This document shows, piece after piece, positions 29,442-38,512 of a stretch of 46,809 nt of DNA (position 1 is its first letter; each line of letters starts with the position of its first letter). The DNA comes from Desulfobulbaceae bacterium (GTDB lineage: Bacteria > Desulfobacterota > Desulfobulbia > Desulfobulbales > SURF-16). A program made the translations under genes and the position numbers. The DNA is taken from positions 1-46,809 of the forward strand of contig JALNXE010000028.1 in the NCBI GenBank assembly GCA_023230525.1. Reading direction: 5' to 3'. The notes below the pieces were generated by a model, which did not search any database, had not been told where the DNA came from, and saw nothing but the letters and a program-made list of their open reading frames with translations.

Positions 29442-30059
29442 CTATTTCAACCGTTCCAGGGCCAGCCGGAGAGCCTTTTCGTGGACCTTGCCGGCCACGT
29501 GCAGAGCGCTTTTGCCGCTAAGCGGATCAAAATTGCTCGGATCGGCGGCGCAGAGATATTGCGCCTCCCTGGCAATGGACTCCAGCGCCATTTCCGTTGA
29601 CAGGCCGAGAATCCTGGGGATGAGTTCCCAGCTTGCCCCGCAGGAGGCCCCCCGCCTCACCGCCATTCCCCAGATTTTATTTTCCCTGACCTCCACCTCA
29701 TATTCGGGTATGCCGAATTGTTCTCCGTACAGCCCGAGCCCCGGCAGCCGTCCCAGGGAGCAGCAGGTGAAGGGGGTGATGGCTGCCTCGTTTTTTCTGC
29801 CCGAGGCGATGAGCGGGATGTTCTTTTCCCGGCAGAGTCCCGCCAGGTGATCAAGCAGGTCGGGGTGTCTGAGAAAGCTGAGCACCAGATCGCCGCTGAA
29901 ATCTTTTCTGAAGTAGTCTGCCGGGTTGTCAATGAAGTCGGGCAGGTGGGCGGGCAGATCAAAAACCCGGCTGATAACAAGGCCTGAGCCGTATTGCCGG
30001 ATGCCGCTGATTTTTACCTCGCCGGAGCCGGCCTGCTGAAAGACGATGATCTCATCCAT
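29442..30059 (-). CDS. DUF166-like protein
   Basis: This 205-residue soluble protein has no signal peptide. Visible features are 'DEIIVFQQAGSGEVKISGIR' at the N-terminus and an invariant-looking cysteine-rich stretch 'AAITPFTCCSLGRLPGLG'. A second one is 'GMAVRRGASCGASWELIPRI', followed by 'GLSTEMALESIAREAQYLCA'. This pattern resembles DUF166, a family known from methanogens and sulfate reducers and loosely annotated as thymidylate-synthase related. I do not rely on that annotation. The three conserved Cys groups suggest metal or cofactor binding. It begins 15 bases after the small hypothetical gene, so both are co-transcribed. Confidence 0.6.
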   Translation of the reverse strand: MDEIIVFQQAGSGEVKISGIRQYGSGLVISRVFDLPAHLPDFIDNPADYFRKDFSGDLVLSFLRHPDLLDHLAGLCREKNIPLIASGRKNEAAITPFTCCSLGRLPGLGLYGEQFGIPEYEVEVRENKIWGMAVRRGASCGASWELIPRILGLSTEMALESIAREAQYLCAADPSNFDPLSGKSALHVAGKVHEKALRLALERLK

Positions 30060-30074
30060 GTGGAGCCGGTAATG

Positions 30075-30398
30075 CTAGTGGGTCGTCTTGCTGATATACG
30101 GGGATAATTGACCGGAAAAAAGCTCGTCGAATTCGGTCATGATCCTCTCCCTGGAGGCTTCTACCTTTTCATAAGGAAGATCAAGAAATAAGGCTACGTC
30201 ATCGATGCCTCTGCCCTGGCCGAAATGTTGTTCGGCAACAATGATCTTCAGAAAATCGTCCTGGATAAGCGGGCGGAGATTTTCTTCGAGTTCCTGCAAT
30301 ATCTCGCAGGCCTGGGCAAAGGTTTTTCCCTTGGCGATTTCCTTGCGCATCTTCTGTACCGCCTGTTCATAAAGGAATTCGTCGTCTTTTAGCTTCAT
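30075..30398 (-). CDS. Small hypothetical protein
   Basis: This 107-residue, mostly helical and acidic protein was not recognised. It begins 'MKLKDDEFLYEQAVQKMRKE', has a middle helix 'FAQACEILQELEENLRPLIQ' and a hydrophobic core segment 'DDFLKIIVAEQHFGQG', then 'GIDDVALFLDLPYEKVEAS'. The gene has good coding character and lies 15 bases before the DUF166-like gene on the same strand. It may act with that protein. No membrane segment or signal is seen. Confidence 0.7.
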   Translation of the reverse strand: MKLKDDEFLYEQAVQKMRKEIAKGKTFAQACEILQELEENLRPLIQDDFLKIIVAEQHFGQGRGIDDVALFLDLPYEKVEASRERIMTEFDELFSGQLSPYISKTTH

Positions 30399-30649
30399 AT
30401 TTTCTGCTTTGCTGATGGTGAATCTGAAACAAGGTTATTTCTTTAACTGAGCATATAGTAATGATCTTTTGCCGAAAAATCAAAATTGCTGGCTCAAAAA
30501 ATAATCCATGAACCAAATTTGTATCGATAAATCAGTTAGTTATCGCGCGCTACCCGGCTGTCGAGAGGGGGTTCACCGAGACAGTCAAAATCCCTTTACC
30601 TAAAAAACGCAAAAAAGGAAAGAAGTGAATTGATTTTTTTTACAGCGGT

Positions 30650-31810
30650 TTAGCGGCAGGCGGTGAGAATTTCCATGATGACCTCCTTGCCGTACTCATT
30701 TAGGCGCCAGATGCGGGCCAGGGCCAGGGCGTTTTCGGCAATTACGGGAATGTCTGCGGCGGCAATACCGACCTGGCTGAGAGTTGTCGGACTGTTGACG
30801 CTGACGAACCACTCTTCCAGCCGGTTGATCCCTGCCATGGCGCATCTTTCATCGCTGCCGGTAAGATTGAAAACCCGTTGGCCGAACTGGCTGAACTTGC
30901 CGGGCCGGAGCCTTGCCTGATGGCGCATCCAGGCAGGCATGACAATGGAGAGGCCTGCGCCGTGGGCGATGTTGTAGAGGGCTGAGAGCGAGTGCTCGAT
31001 CATGTGCATGGGAAAGCCCACCATGCCCAGGCCTGCGGCGGTCCAGCCGTTTAAGGCCAGGGTGGCGGACCACATGAGATCAGCCCTGCCCTGATAGTCG
31101 GCCGGATCGCGCAATACCCGGTCGCAGCTCGCCATGATGTTGATCACCAGCCCTTCCATGAAGCGATCCTGCACCGGGGTGGCAGGGTCCCGGGTGGTGA
31201 AGTAGAATTCCAGGATATGGGCAATGGCATCCACCGCGCCATAGGCGGTGTAATCCGGGGGCACGGTAAAGGTGAGGGTGGGATCGAGGATGGAGACCCT
31301 GGGGCAGAGCAGGCGGTTGCCCACCCCGAATTTCTGCCTGGTCTCCTCATTGGTGAGCACCATGCCGCCGTTCATTTCCGATCCGGCGGCGGCTAGGGTG
31401 AGCACACAGGCCAGCGGCAGGGTCTTTTTGATGCTTTTCTTGGCCTTGAAGAACTGCCAGACATCATGGTCCACCAGGGTGCCGGCGGCAATGGCCTTGG
31501 CGCTGTCAATGACACTGCCGCCGCCCACCGCCACGATGGCCTGTACGGCATGTTGCCTGGCCAGGCCAATACCTGCCCGCACATGGCTGAGCAGGGGGTT
31601 GGAGACCACCCCGCCGTGTTCGATGATCTCAAGCCCTGCCGCGGTAAGTGAGGGGAGCACCTGGCCGTGGATGCCGTTAGCTTTGCAGCTGCTTTTGCCA
31701 TAGACCAGCAGAATTTTACGGCCCAGGGCCGCGGTTTCCGGGCCGATCTCTTTGGCCGTATCTTTGCCGAAGATAATTTTCGTCGGGTTGTATAAAACAA
31801 AGTTCTGCAT
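30650..31810 (-). CDS. Iron-containing alcohol dehydrogenase
   Basis: This 386-residue protein belongs to the group III metal-dependent alcohol dehydrogenases and is closest to the YqhD/BdhA type. The N-terminus 'NFVLYNPTKIIFGKDTAKEI' and dinucleotide loop 'AIVAVGGGSVIDSAKAIAAG' (GGGSxxDxAK) are diagnostic. Metal ligands are seen in 'TAYGAVDAIAHILEFYF' (Asp, His) and 'PMHMIEHSLSALYNIAHGAG' (two His). It reduces aldehydes or oxidises alcohols with NAD(P)H; the substrate is unknown. It is the last gene of the tsaD-DUF2062-rsmA run, 12 bases after rsmA, with a ribosome-binding site in the overlap zone. Confidence 0.93.
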   Translation of the reverse strand: MQNFVLYNPTKIIFGKDTAKEIGPETAALGRKILLVYGKSSCKANGIHGQVLPSLTAAGLEIIEHGGVVSNPLLSHVRAGIGLARQHAVQAIVAVGGGSVIDSAKAIAAGTLVDHDVWQFFKAKKSIKKTLPLACVLTLAAAGSEMNGGMVLTNEETRQKFGVGNRLLCPRVSILDPTLTFTVPPDYTAYGAVDAIAHILEFYFTTRDPATPVQDRFMEGLVINIMASCDRVLRDPADYQGRADLMWSATLALNGWTAAGLGMVGFPMHMIEHSLSALYNIAHGAGLSIVMPAWMRHQARLRPGKFSQFGQRVFNLTGSDERCAMAGINRLEEWFVSVNSPTTLSQVGIAAADIPVIAENALALARIWRLNEYGKEVIMEILTACR

Positions 31811-31822
31811 GTTCTTTCCCTG

Positions 31823-32683
31823 TCAGGCAACCTTGGCCAGCTCACCGGTCAGGGCAACAAAATCCTCGATGGTCAGCCGCTCGGCCCGGGTGGTCGGATC
31901 AATTCCCGCCGCCAGCAGAGCAGCGCGGCAATTTTCCTTGGCAAAGGTGATGAAAGGCGAGGCGGAGAGGGAATTGAGCAGGGTTTTGCGGCGTTGCTGA
32001 AAGGCGCTGCGCACCACCTTGCGCAGCAGCTCGGGATCATGGGCGGGCAACAAAACGGCGCGCTCGGGAGTTGGGTGGAAGGTGATCTTGACCACCACGG
32101 AATCCACCTTGGGCCGGGGATGGAACTGGCCGGGGCCGACGTTCAGCAGCTGGGTCACGGTGGCCGCCCCGGCCATCAGTACCGAGATGATGCCGTATTC
32201 CTTGGTGCCGGGGACGGCGGTCAGCCGCATGGCCACCTCTTTTTGCAGCATCAGCACCGCCCACTCCATCACCTCCCGATTATCCAGCAGCTTGAAGAGC
32301 AGAGGGTTGGAGATGGAATAGGGCAGATTGGCCAGTATCTTCAACCGGCCGCCACATTGCTGTGCCAGGTCTGGGAAATCGGCCTTCAGCAGGTCCTGAT
32401 GAATAAGAGTCACGTTGTCGGCTAGATTGCCGCTGGTTTGCTGCCAGTCAATGATGCCGGAGTCGATCTCCAGGCCGATCACCTGGCTGACTTTTTCCGC
32501 CAGCGGACCGGTCAGGGTGCCGAGGCCGACCCCCAGTTCCACCACGGTATCGTCGGGGGTGACCCCGGCCAGGGCGACAATGGTCGCCGCGGTCTGCCGG
32601 TGGATAAGAAAGTTCTGGCCCCGTTTTTTTGAGGGGGCCAGTTTTTCACTTTTGAGAATGTCTTTGATTGACTGGAGGCTCAT
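31823..32683 (-). CDS. rsmA: 16S rRNA (adenine1518/1519-N6) dimethyltransferase
   Basis: This 286-residue enzyme dimethylates two adenosines near the 3' end of 16S rRNA. The start at 32683 gives 'MSLQSIKDILKSEKLAPSKK' and RGQNFLIHRQ, the expected KsgA N-terminus (KxxGQNFL). The longer frame upstream is the tail of DUF2062 in another frame. SAM motif I is 'VVELGVGLGTLTGPLAEKV', the acidic motif is 'GLEIDSGII', and motif IV is NLPYSISNPLLFKLL. The C-terminal helical domain ends 'TTRAERLTIEDFVALTGEL'. The start overlaps the end of the DUF2062 gene by 38 bases. Confidence 0.95.
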   Translation of the reverse strand: MSLQSIKDILKSEKLAPSKKRGQNFLIHRQTAATIVALAGVTPDDTVVELGVGLGTLTGPLAEKVSQVIGLEIDSGIIDWQQTSGNLADNVTLIHQDLLKADFPDLAQQCGGRLKILANLPYSISNPLLFKLLDNREVMEWAVLMLQKEVAMRLTAVPGTKEYGIISVLMAGAATVTQLLNVGPGQFHPRPKVDSVVVKITFHPTPERAVLLPAHDPELLRKVVRSAFQQRRKTLLNSLSASPFITFAKENCRAALLAAGIDPTTRAERLTIEDFVALTGELAKVA

Positions 32684-33188
32684 AAATTTCGTAGTTTTCG
32701 GCGCGCTGTTTGAAGCGTTTCCGGCGCAGCCTTTTGTAGAAGTAAAGGGAGAGAAAGTAGCCGGCCACCGCAAAGGGGAGGGCCAGCACCGCGCCGCCGA
32801 CCAGCATGACCGCAATGGACTCCCCGCCGAGTTTACTCAGTTCGGCCAAGGTCATTTTAAAGCCGATATGGCCGGAAATGATGGCCATTATTTCGTGGAT
32901 GCGCTCCCAGGAAAGCTCATAAGGCGTGAGCCAGGTGCCGAGCCGCCAGGAAAGATAATATTGAAAAAAGAAGGTCAGCGGATTGCTCACCACGCAGCTG
33001 GCCAGCAGACCGGCAAGTTTGCTGGCCCGCAGGAAGAGGGCCAGCACCAGGACCAGCAGGGTGTGCAGGGGAATGGTGGGGGTAATGCCGATAAAGATGC
33101 CGATGGCAATACCTCTGGCGATCTCCTTGGGGTCTCCCTGGAGGCGGATGAACCGCAGGTAATAGTATCTGTAAAAACGCCTGTTCAT
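32646..33188 (-). CDS. DUF2062 family membrane protein
   Basis: This 180-residue protein has at least three hydrophobic segments. 'GDPKEIARGIAIGIFIGITP' is the family hallmark (P..iA.GfAiGvFiGf.P), followed by 'LVLVLALFLRASKLAG', 'SCVVSNPLTFFFQYYLSWRL' and a last span 'SIAVMLVGGAVLALPFAVAG'. DUF2062 proteins are uncharacterised and often occur near glycosyltransferases or translation genes. It overlaps tsaD by 4 bases upstream and rsmA by 38 bases downstream, so all three must be co-expressed. Confidence 0.9.
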   Translation of the reverse strand: MNRRFYRYYYLRFIRLQGDPKEIARGIAIGIFIGITPTIPLHTLLVLVLALFLRASKLAGLLASCVVSNPLTFFFQYYLSWRLGTWLTPYELSWERIHEIMAIISGHIGFKMTLAELSKLGGESIAVMLVGGAVLALPFAVAGYFLSLYFYKRLRRKRFKQRAENYEIYEPPVNQRHSQK

Positions 33189-34222
33189 GCAAGCTCCGTG
33201 AGCCTGCTGCGCGAATAGACATCCATGTCAAGAGTGGTGACCGCCTGTTGCCGGAAGAGATGATAGCCGGCCAGGGCGATCATCGCCGCATTGTCCGTGC
33301 AGAATTGCTGGGGCGGCATGTGCACCGAAAATCCCTCCCTGCCGCCCTGTTGCCGGAACACCTCCCGCAGCCTGGGATTGGCGGCGACTCCGCCGGCCAG
33401 GACAACCGTTTTCACCTTGAGGTTGCGGGCGGCCTTCATGGTTTTGCCCGCCAGCACGTCAACCACCGCCTCCTGAAAGGATGCGCAGATGTTTGCCGTT
33501 TCAGTTTCTGACCGGCTCTTTGCCCCGCCGTTTGCGATCAATTGCTGATTTTGCTTGACGTAATTGGCAACAGACGTTTTGATACCACTGAAGCTGAAAT
33601 CAAGGCTGTCCGGTTCCAGCCATGATCTGGGGAAGCTGATCGCCCCGGGGTCGCCGTTTTTCGATAATTTCGAGATGATCGGCCCGCCCGGATAGGGGAG
33701 GTCAAGAATTTTCGCCACCTTATCAAAGGCTTCACCCGCCGCATCATCCCGTGTTCTGCCCAGCAGGGTGTACTGAAAATAGCCGGTGACATGGAAGATG
33801 GAGGAGTGGCCGCCTGAGGCGATCAGGGCGACATAGGGGAAGGCGGGTTTGTTTTCCCCGAGAAAAACGGAAACAAGATGGCCTGCCATGTGGTCCACCC
33901 CTACATAGGGTATTTTTTTGACCAGCGACAGGGCCTTGGCAAAGGAAAGTCCGACGAGCAGCGAGCCGATGAGGCCCGGTCCCTGGGTGATGGCCAGACC
34001 GTCCACCTGATCAAGGGTGATGCCCGCCTGCTGCAGGGCCTGTGCAACAACAGGATAGATATCCTCCAGATGCTTGCGGGAGGCAAGTTCCGGCACCACG
34101 CCGCCGTATATGCCATGGAGATCGATTTGCGAATTAATAACATTCGCCAGCAGGCGTCTGTCGTCTTCCATCACTGCGGCGGCAGTCTCATCGCATGAAC
34201 TTTCTATTCCGAGAATAATCAT
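33185..34222 (-). CDS. tsaD: tRNA N6-adenosine threonylcarbamoyltransferase
   Basis: This 345-residue protein forms part of the TsaBDE complex that makes t6A37 in ANN-decoding tRNAs. The start at 34222 gives 'MIILGIESSCDETAAAVMED', the exact family opening. A TTG nine codons upstream (34249) has a better ribosome-binding site and is a fair alternative. Metal-binding HxxxH is seen in 'YVGVDHMAGHLVSVFLGEN'. 'GGHSSIFHVTGYFQYTLLGR', 'DDAAGEAFDKVAKILDLPYP' and 'VVLAGGVAANPRLREVF' are conserved ASKHA-fold motifs. It is the first gene of a four-gene minus-strand operon and divergent from moaA. Confidence 0.97.
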   Translation of the reverse strand: MIILGIESSCDETAAAVMEDDRRLLANVINSQIDLHGIYGGVVPELASRKHLEDIYPVVAQALQQAGITLDQVDGLAITQGPGLIGSLLVGLSFAKALSLVKKIPYVGVDHMAGHLVSVFLGENKPAFPYVALIASGGHSSIFHVTGYFQYTLLGRTRDDAAGEAFDKVAKILDLPYPGGPIISKLSKNGDPGAISFPRSWLEPDSLDFSFSGIKTSVANYVKQNQQLIANGGAKSRSETETANICASFQEAVVDVLAGKTMKAARNLKVKTVVLAGGVAANPRLREVFRQQGGREGFSVHMPPQQFCTDNAAMIALAGYHLFRQQAVTTLDMDVYSRSRLTELA

Positions 34223-34304
34223 CAGCAGATTTTTAAAAGAGGCTGTCAAAACTCCACCTCACGGCACATGACCGGGGCGGAAAAAATTGACATTGTGACA
34301 TATT

Positions 34305-35369
34305 ATGACAAAAATTACTCCTGAAATTACGCCAAAACAACAAGAAAAATCCCTGGAAAATCTGGTGGAAAGCGGACAGCTGGTCGATCTTTTTTCCCGC
34401 TCCATTTCCTATCTGCGGGTGTCGGTGACCGACCAGTGCAACCTGCGCTGCATTTACTGCACCCCCAGGGAAATCGGCGAAAAACTGCCCTGCGGCGAGC
34501 TGCTGAGCTATGAAGAGCTGCTGCGGGTCATCAAACTTGCCGTGGAGCTTGGCATCCGCAAGGTGCGGCTCACCGGGGGCGAACCGTTGGTGAGAAAGAA
34601 TATCATCTCCTTTATCCGCCGGCTGGCAGCCATTCCCGGCCTGGACGATATCCGGGTGACCACCAACGGGGTCATGCTGGCAAAGTACGCCGCGGATCTC
34701 TATGACGCCGGCATCAGAAAGCTCAATATCAGCCTTGATACCATGAAAAAGGAACGGTTTGCCCGGATCACCGGGGCCGATCTCTTCGATCAGGTATGGC
34801 AGGGCATCAATCTCGCGCAGTCCATGGGATTTTCGCCGGTAAAGATCAATATGGTGGCCCTGCGCGGCATCAATGACGACGAGTTGGTCGATTTTGCCAG
34901 GCTTTCCCTGACCCATGCCCTGCAGGTGCGCTTTATTGAATTCATGCCCATCGGGGACGCCACCATCTGGGGGGAGGAGAGGTATATCTCCGCAGAGGAA
35001 ATCAAACAACGGATCAGTGTCCTTGATGAACTGGTGCCGGTGGAGACCGCCCGCATGGACGGCCCCGCCCGTATTTACCGGTTCAGGCAGGCAGTGGCGG
35101 CCAGGGGATCAGTGGGTTTTATCAGCCCCATCAGCCATAAGTTCTGTGATCAGTGCAACCGTCTGCGCCTGACCTCGGAAGGGAGACTGCGTTCCTGCCT
35201 TTTGTCCGATAAGGAAACGGACCTCAAGAGGATTCTGAGGTCCGGCGGCAGCGATGACGAGGTGAAAAAAGCCCTGGTGCAGACCATCCTTGATAAGCCG
35301 AAAGGCCATACCCTGTTTGAAAAAGAGGGTTTCAACTGCCATGGGCAGATGTCACGGATTGGTGGTTGA
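34305..35369 (+). CDS. moaA: GTP 3',8-cyclase (molybdenum cofactor biosynthesis A)
   Basis: This 354-residue radical-SAM enzyme converts GTP to 3',8-cyclo-dihydro-GTP, the first step of molybdopterin synthesis. The N-terminal cluster CNLRCIYC (C45, C49, C52) follows 'YLRVSVTDQ'. 'VRLTGGEPLVRKNI' binds SAM. The second cluster ligands are in 'FCDQCNRLRLTSEGRLRSCL', which binds GTP. Most MoaA proteins end in Gly-Gly, and this one does too (MSRIGG). The approximately 30-residue N-terminal extension before 'LVDLFSRSISYLRVS' is longer than usual. No other moa genes are near. Its 3' end overlaps pheA by 18 bases on the opposite strand. Confidence 0.97.
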   Translation: MTKITPEITPKQQEKSLENLVESGQLVDLFSRSISYLRVSVTDQCNLRCIYCTPREIGEKLPCGELLSYEELLRVIKLAVELGIRKVRLTGGEPLVRKNIISFIRRLAAIPGLDDIRVTTNGVMLAKYAADLYDAGIRKLNISLDTMKKERFARITGADLFDQVWQGINLAQSMGFSPVKINMVALRGINDDELVDFARLSLTHALQVRFIEFMPIGDATIWGEERYISAEEIKQRISVLDELVPVETARMDGPARIYRFRQAVAARGSVGFISPISHKFCDQCNRLRLTSEGRLRSCLLSDKETDLKRILRSGGSDDEVKKALVQTILDKPKGHTLFEKEGFNCHGQMSRIGG

Positions 35370-36452
35370 TTGCCGGGCCTGGGGGTAGGAGCCGAGCCAT
35401 TCGAAATAGGAGCAGCTTTCCTGCAGCCGTTCGCTTGCCTCGACCAGCACCCCGTCCATATAGTGGCCGAGCATATCGATGAAGAAGAGATATTTGCCCG
35501 GCTCGCCTTTAACCGGACGGGATTCGATTCTGGTCAGGTTGATGTTGCGGCGGGCCAGAATGGCCAAGGTGTCATTCAAGGCCCCCGGCCGGTCAAGCAA
35601 TCCCAGCAGCAGGGAGGTTTTGTCACGGCCGCTTTTGGAGGGAGACTGTTTGCCGATCAGCACAAATCTGGTGGTGTTGCCGCGGTAGTCCTCGATGCCC
35701 TTGACCACGACCTGCAGCTGGTAGGTTTTGATGGCCAGCGAGCTGGCGATGGCGGCAATGGTGTGGTCATCGTGGGCCATCTGGGCTGCCTGGCCCGTGC
35801 TGAAAACCGACTGGGTGGGAACGTTGGGCAGCTGTTTGCGCAGCCACTGGCGGCATTGGGCGAGTGGCTGCGAGTGGGAGACAATGAGTTTGATATCATT
35901 GATATCTCCCGAAAAATTCACCAGATTATGGGTGATATTGAGGTATTCTTCCCCGCAGATCTTGACCTTGCATTTCATGAAGGCGTCCAGGGTGGAAGTA
36001 ACTGATCCCTCTATGGAATTCTCCACCGGCACAATGCCGTACTGGACCCGGCCGCGCTCCACCTCGTAAAAGATATCCTCAATGGTTTCAATGGGCCGAT
36101 AATCAGCCGAATGGCCGAAATACTTTACCGCGGCGAGATGGGAAAAGGTCGCCTGGGGCCCCAGGTAAGCAACCTCCACCGGTTTCTGGGAGAGTCTGCA
36201 GGTGGTGATGATCTCGTGGTAAATGCTGTACAGGGCCTCCTCGGGAAATTCGCCGTTATTGTCCCGGATCAGTCTGTCGTAAATCTGCCTCTCCCGCAGG
36301 GGGTCCCATTTCGCCCTGTTTTCCTTGGATTTCAGTTGGCCGATATCCTGGGCGCATTTCAACCTTTCCTTTAATAATTTCAATATGGTATCATCAATGG
36401 CGTCAATGCGGTTACGCACATTGATGAGGGCTGCCTGATTGTCTGTGGCCAT
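35352..36452 (-). CDS. pheA: Bifunctional chorismate mutase / prephenate dehydratase
   Basis: This 366-residue P-protein turns chorismate into prephenate and then phenylpyruvate for phenylalanine synthesis. Residues about 1-90 are an AroQ-type mutase ('LINVRNRIDAIDDTILKLLK', with 'KWDPLRERQIYDRLIRDN'). Residues about 95-275 are the dehydratase ('VAYLGPQATFSHLAAVKYFG', 'YGIVPVENSIEGSVTSTLDA', and 'EDYRGNTTRFVLIG' with the TRF motif). The ACT domain (about 285-355) contains 'LLGLLDRPGALNDTLAILAR' and 'NLTRIESRPVKGEPGKYLFF', the phenylalanine-binding GALxxx and ESRP motifs, so feedback inhibition is expected. It is convergent with moaA. Confidence 0.97.
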   Translation of the reverse strand: MATDNQAALINVRNRIDAIDDTILKLLKERLKCAQDIGQLKSKENRAKWDPLRERQIYDRLIRDNNGEFPEEALYSIYHEIITTCRLSQKPVEVAYLGPQATFSHLAAVKYFGHSADYRPIETIEDIFYEVERGRVQYGIVPVENSIEGSVTSTLDAFMKCKVKICGEEYLNITHNLVNFSGDINDIKLIVSHSQPLAQCRQWLRKQLPNVPTQSVFSTGQAAQMAHDDHTIAAIASSLAIKTYQLQVVVKGIEDYRGNTTRFVLIGKQSPSKSGRDKTSLLLGLLDRPGALNDTLAILARRNINLTRIESRPVKGEPGKYLFFIDMLGHYMDGVLVEASERLQESCSYFEWLGSYPQARQSTTNP

Positions 36453-36726
36453 AGTCTGTATTTTTTTATGAATTTATTTCTCGGGGCCTCGGTTTTTTTT
36501 GCATTGAGGCGCAATTTTGATGATAGAATGAGCACTATTAATGCAAATCGGCGGATATGGAAAGAGAAAATGAATAAAAATAGCAGCCCTTTTCCCTGTT
36601 TCTTCTAACTTGAAAAAATATTAAAAGTATTCTAGGGTTAAAATCATTTCCCTTTGCCGCATTCTTTGTTCCTTCTCAGAGAAGGAACCGTAAGGGGAAG
36701 GGGGCAGACATAAGGTAGGAATTGTT

Positions 36727-37326
36727 ATGAAGATTAAGAACTGGATGAAAGCCGATCCGAAGACCATCCACCGAACCGCGCTGCTGCAGGAGGCAACAGA
36801 GCTGATGAAGAAGTATTCCATCAGGCATCTGCCGGTTGTTGAGGATGATCAATTAGTTGGATTTATTACTGAAAGCGATTTGCGGCAGTTTTCTTTTCCG
36901 TCAATGGTGGAAGACATACCGGTTCATCAGGTGATGGTGTTGAACCCCATTACGGTCAATGCCAATGCCAGCATTGAAACGGCAGCGCGGCTTATTCATG
37001 ATTACAAAATCGGGGGTTTGCCCGTTCTTGACAAGAAAAAACTGGTGGGCATCATCACCGCGTCGGATCTTCTTTCCGCCTTTATCGAGGTGCTCGGCCT
37101 GTTCAAGGCCTCAACCAGGATTGATGTGGTGGTTGATAAGAAGAGCGGCCTGGAGGACGTAACCCGCGTCATTAATGAACACGGCGGCGAAATTATCAGT
37201 GTTGCCATTGAAAGCCATGCCGCCAGACGCAAAGTCCATTATTTCAGACTGGAAAAATGCGATCCTGCCCCGATTGTCGAGGCGTTGGAAAAGGCCGGTC
37301 ATAAAGTTGTTTCTGTGATGGAGTGA
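36727..37326 (+). CDS. CBS-pair and ACT domain protein
   Basis: This 199-residue protein has two CBS motifs: 'MKKYSIRHLPVVEDDQLVGF' followed by ITESDLR, and 'IHDYKIGGLPVLDKKKLVGI' followed by ITASDLL. They form a Bateman module that binds adenosyl compounds. Residues about 130-199 look like an ACT-type or AcuB-type regulatory domain ('TRIDVVVDKKSGLEDVTRVI', 'GGEIISVAIES'). It ends just before the COG1900 gene (12 bases to the preferred ATG, and a GTG overlaps the stop). In Methanosarcina MA1821 the CBS pair is fused to the COG1900 protein. Here it is separate, so it probably senses adenosyl compounds such as SAM for that enzyme. Confidence 0.85.
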   Translation: MKIKNWMKADPKTIHRTALLQEATELMKKYSIRHLPVVEDDQLVGFITESDLRQFSFPSMVEDIPVHQVMVLNPITVNANASIETAARLIHDYKIGGLPVLDKKKLVGIITASDLLSAFIEVLGLFKASTRIDVVVDKKSGLEDVTRVINEHGGEIISVAIESHAARRKVHYFRLEKCDPAPIVEALEKAGHKVVSVME

Positions 37327-37337
37327 GGTTTGCTGGC

Positions 37338-38507
37338 ATGAGTGAGTGGAAGGTTCAGAAGACTTACGATGAAATAAACGCCCGAATCAAGTCTGGCGAG
37401 GCGGTGGTGGTGACGGCCGAGGAGATGGTCGGCATTGTCCGTGAGCATGGGCCCGAAGAGGCGGCCAGAAAGGTGGATGTGGTCACCACCGGCACCTTTT
37501 CCCCCATGTGTTCCTCCGGGGCCTTTCTCAACTTCGGCCATTCCCAGCCGACGATCAAGGCGTCCAAGGTGTGGCTGAACGATATTCCCGCCTATGCAGG
37601 CCTTGCTGCCGTGGATATCTACATCGGGGCCGCGGAACTGGCGGAAGACGATCCTTTGAACAAGATCTATCCGGGTGAATTCCGCTATGGCGGCGGCCAT
37701 GTGCTGGAGGATCTGGTGGCCGGCAGGAAGATTCATCTGAAGGCCGTGGCCTACGGTACGGATTGTTATCCGAACAAGGGCATTGAAAAGGAGATCACCC
37801 TGCAGGATCTGCCCTATGCCCTGCTGGTTAATCCCCGGAACTGCTATCAGAACTATAACTGTGCCGTCAATCTGTCCGATAAGACGATCTATACCTACAT
37901 GGGCACGCTGCGGCCGTTTGGCAAAAATGCCAATTACTGCAGCGCCGGCGAGTTGAGCCCCCTGCTCAATGATCCCTACTTCAAGACCATCGGCATCGGC
38001 ACCCGGATCTTTCTGGGTGGCGGCATCGGTTATGTCGGCTGGCACGGCAGTCAGCACAATCCCGGAGTCCAGCGGGCGGAAAACGGTACGCCATGCCGGC
38101 CGGCCGGAACCCTCATGGTCTATGGCGATATGAAGCAGATGAGCAACCGGTGGCTGAAAGGTATCAGCATGCAGGGCTATGGTTCCACCCTGGCCGTGGG
38201 CATAGGCATACCCATACCCATTCTCAATGAGGATATGGCGCGCTTCACCGGCGTTTCCGACGCCGAACTGGTCACCCAGGTAGTTGATTACTCCTATGAT
38301 TATCCCCATGGCGTTAAGCGCAATTATGGCGAGGTCACCTACGCCCAGCTCAAAAGCGGGCACATTGAGGTAAACGGCAAGGATGTTCCCACCGCCCCGC
38401 TGTCGAGTTTTGTCCGGGCCCGGGAGATTGCTCTTATCTTGAAGGGATGGATCGAAAAGGGTGATTTCCAGCTTGTAAAGCCGATACAGACCCTGCCTGA
38501 CAAATAA
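37338..38507 (+). CDS. COG1900 (DUF39) homocysteine biosynthesis protein
   Basis: This 389-residue protein is of the type that, in methanogens and sulfate reducers, makes homocysteine directly from aspartate semialdehyde and sulfide or a persulfide. Marks are 'KTYDEINARIKSGEAVVVTA', 'VVTTGTFSPMCSSGAFLNFG' with a conserved Cys and 'VNPRNCYQNYNCAVNLSDKT'. The end of the family core has 'GGGIGYVGWHGSQHNPG' and RPAGTLMVYGDMKQM. The start at 37338 fits the family better than the GTG at 37323. It lies after the CBS/ACT gene and 5 bases before a LarE-like gene. The usual NIL/ferredoxin partner is not nearby. Confidence 0.88.
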   Translation: MSEWKVQKTYDEINARIKSGEAVVVTAEEMVGIVREHGPEEAARKVDVVTTGTFSPMCSSGAFLNFGHSQPTIKASKVWLNDIPAYAGLAAVDIYIGAAELAEDDPLNKIYPGEFRYGGGHVLEDLVAGRKIHLKAVAYGTDCYPNKGIEKEITLQDLPYALLVNPRNCYQNYNCAVNLSDKTIYTYMGTLRPFGKNANYCSAGELSPLLNDPYFKTIGIGTRIFLGGGIGYVGWHGSQHNPGVQRAENGTPCRPAGTLMVYGDMKQMSNRWLKGISMQGYGSTLAVGIGIPIPILNEDMARFTGVSDAELVTQVVDYSYDYPHGVKRNYGEVTYAQLKSGHIEVNGKDVPTAPLSSFVRAREIALILKGWIEKGDFQLVKPIQTLPDK

Positions 38508-38512
38508 TCCGT

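Noticed and set aside
32684..32815. Longer N-terminus of rsmA
   Set aside because: The 44 extra residues are the C-terminal region of the DUF2062 gene read in another frame. RsmA homologues begin near the chosen Met.
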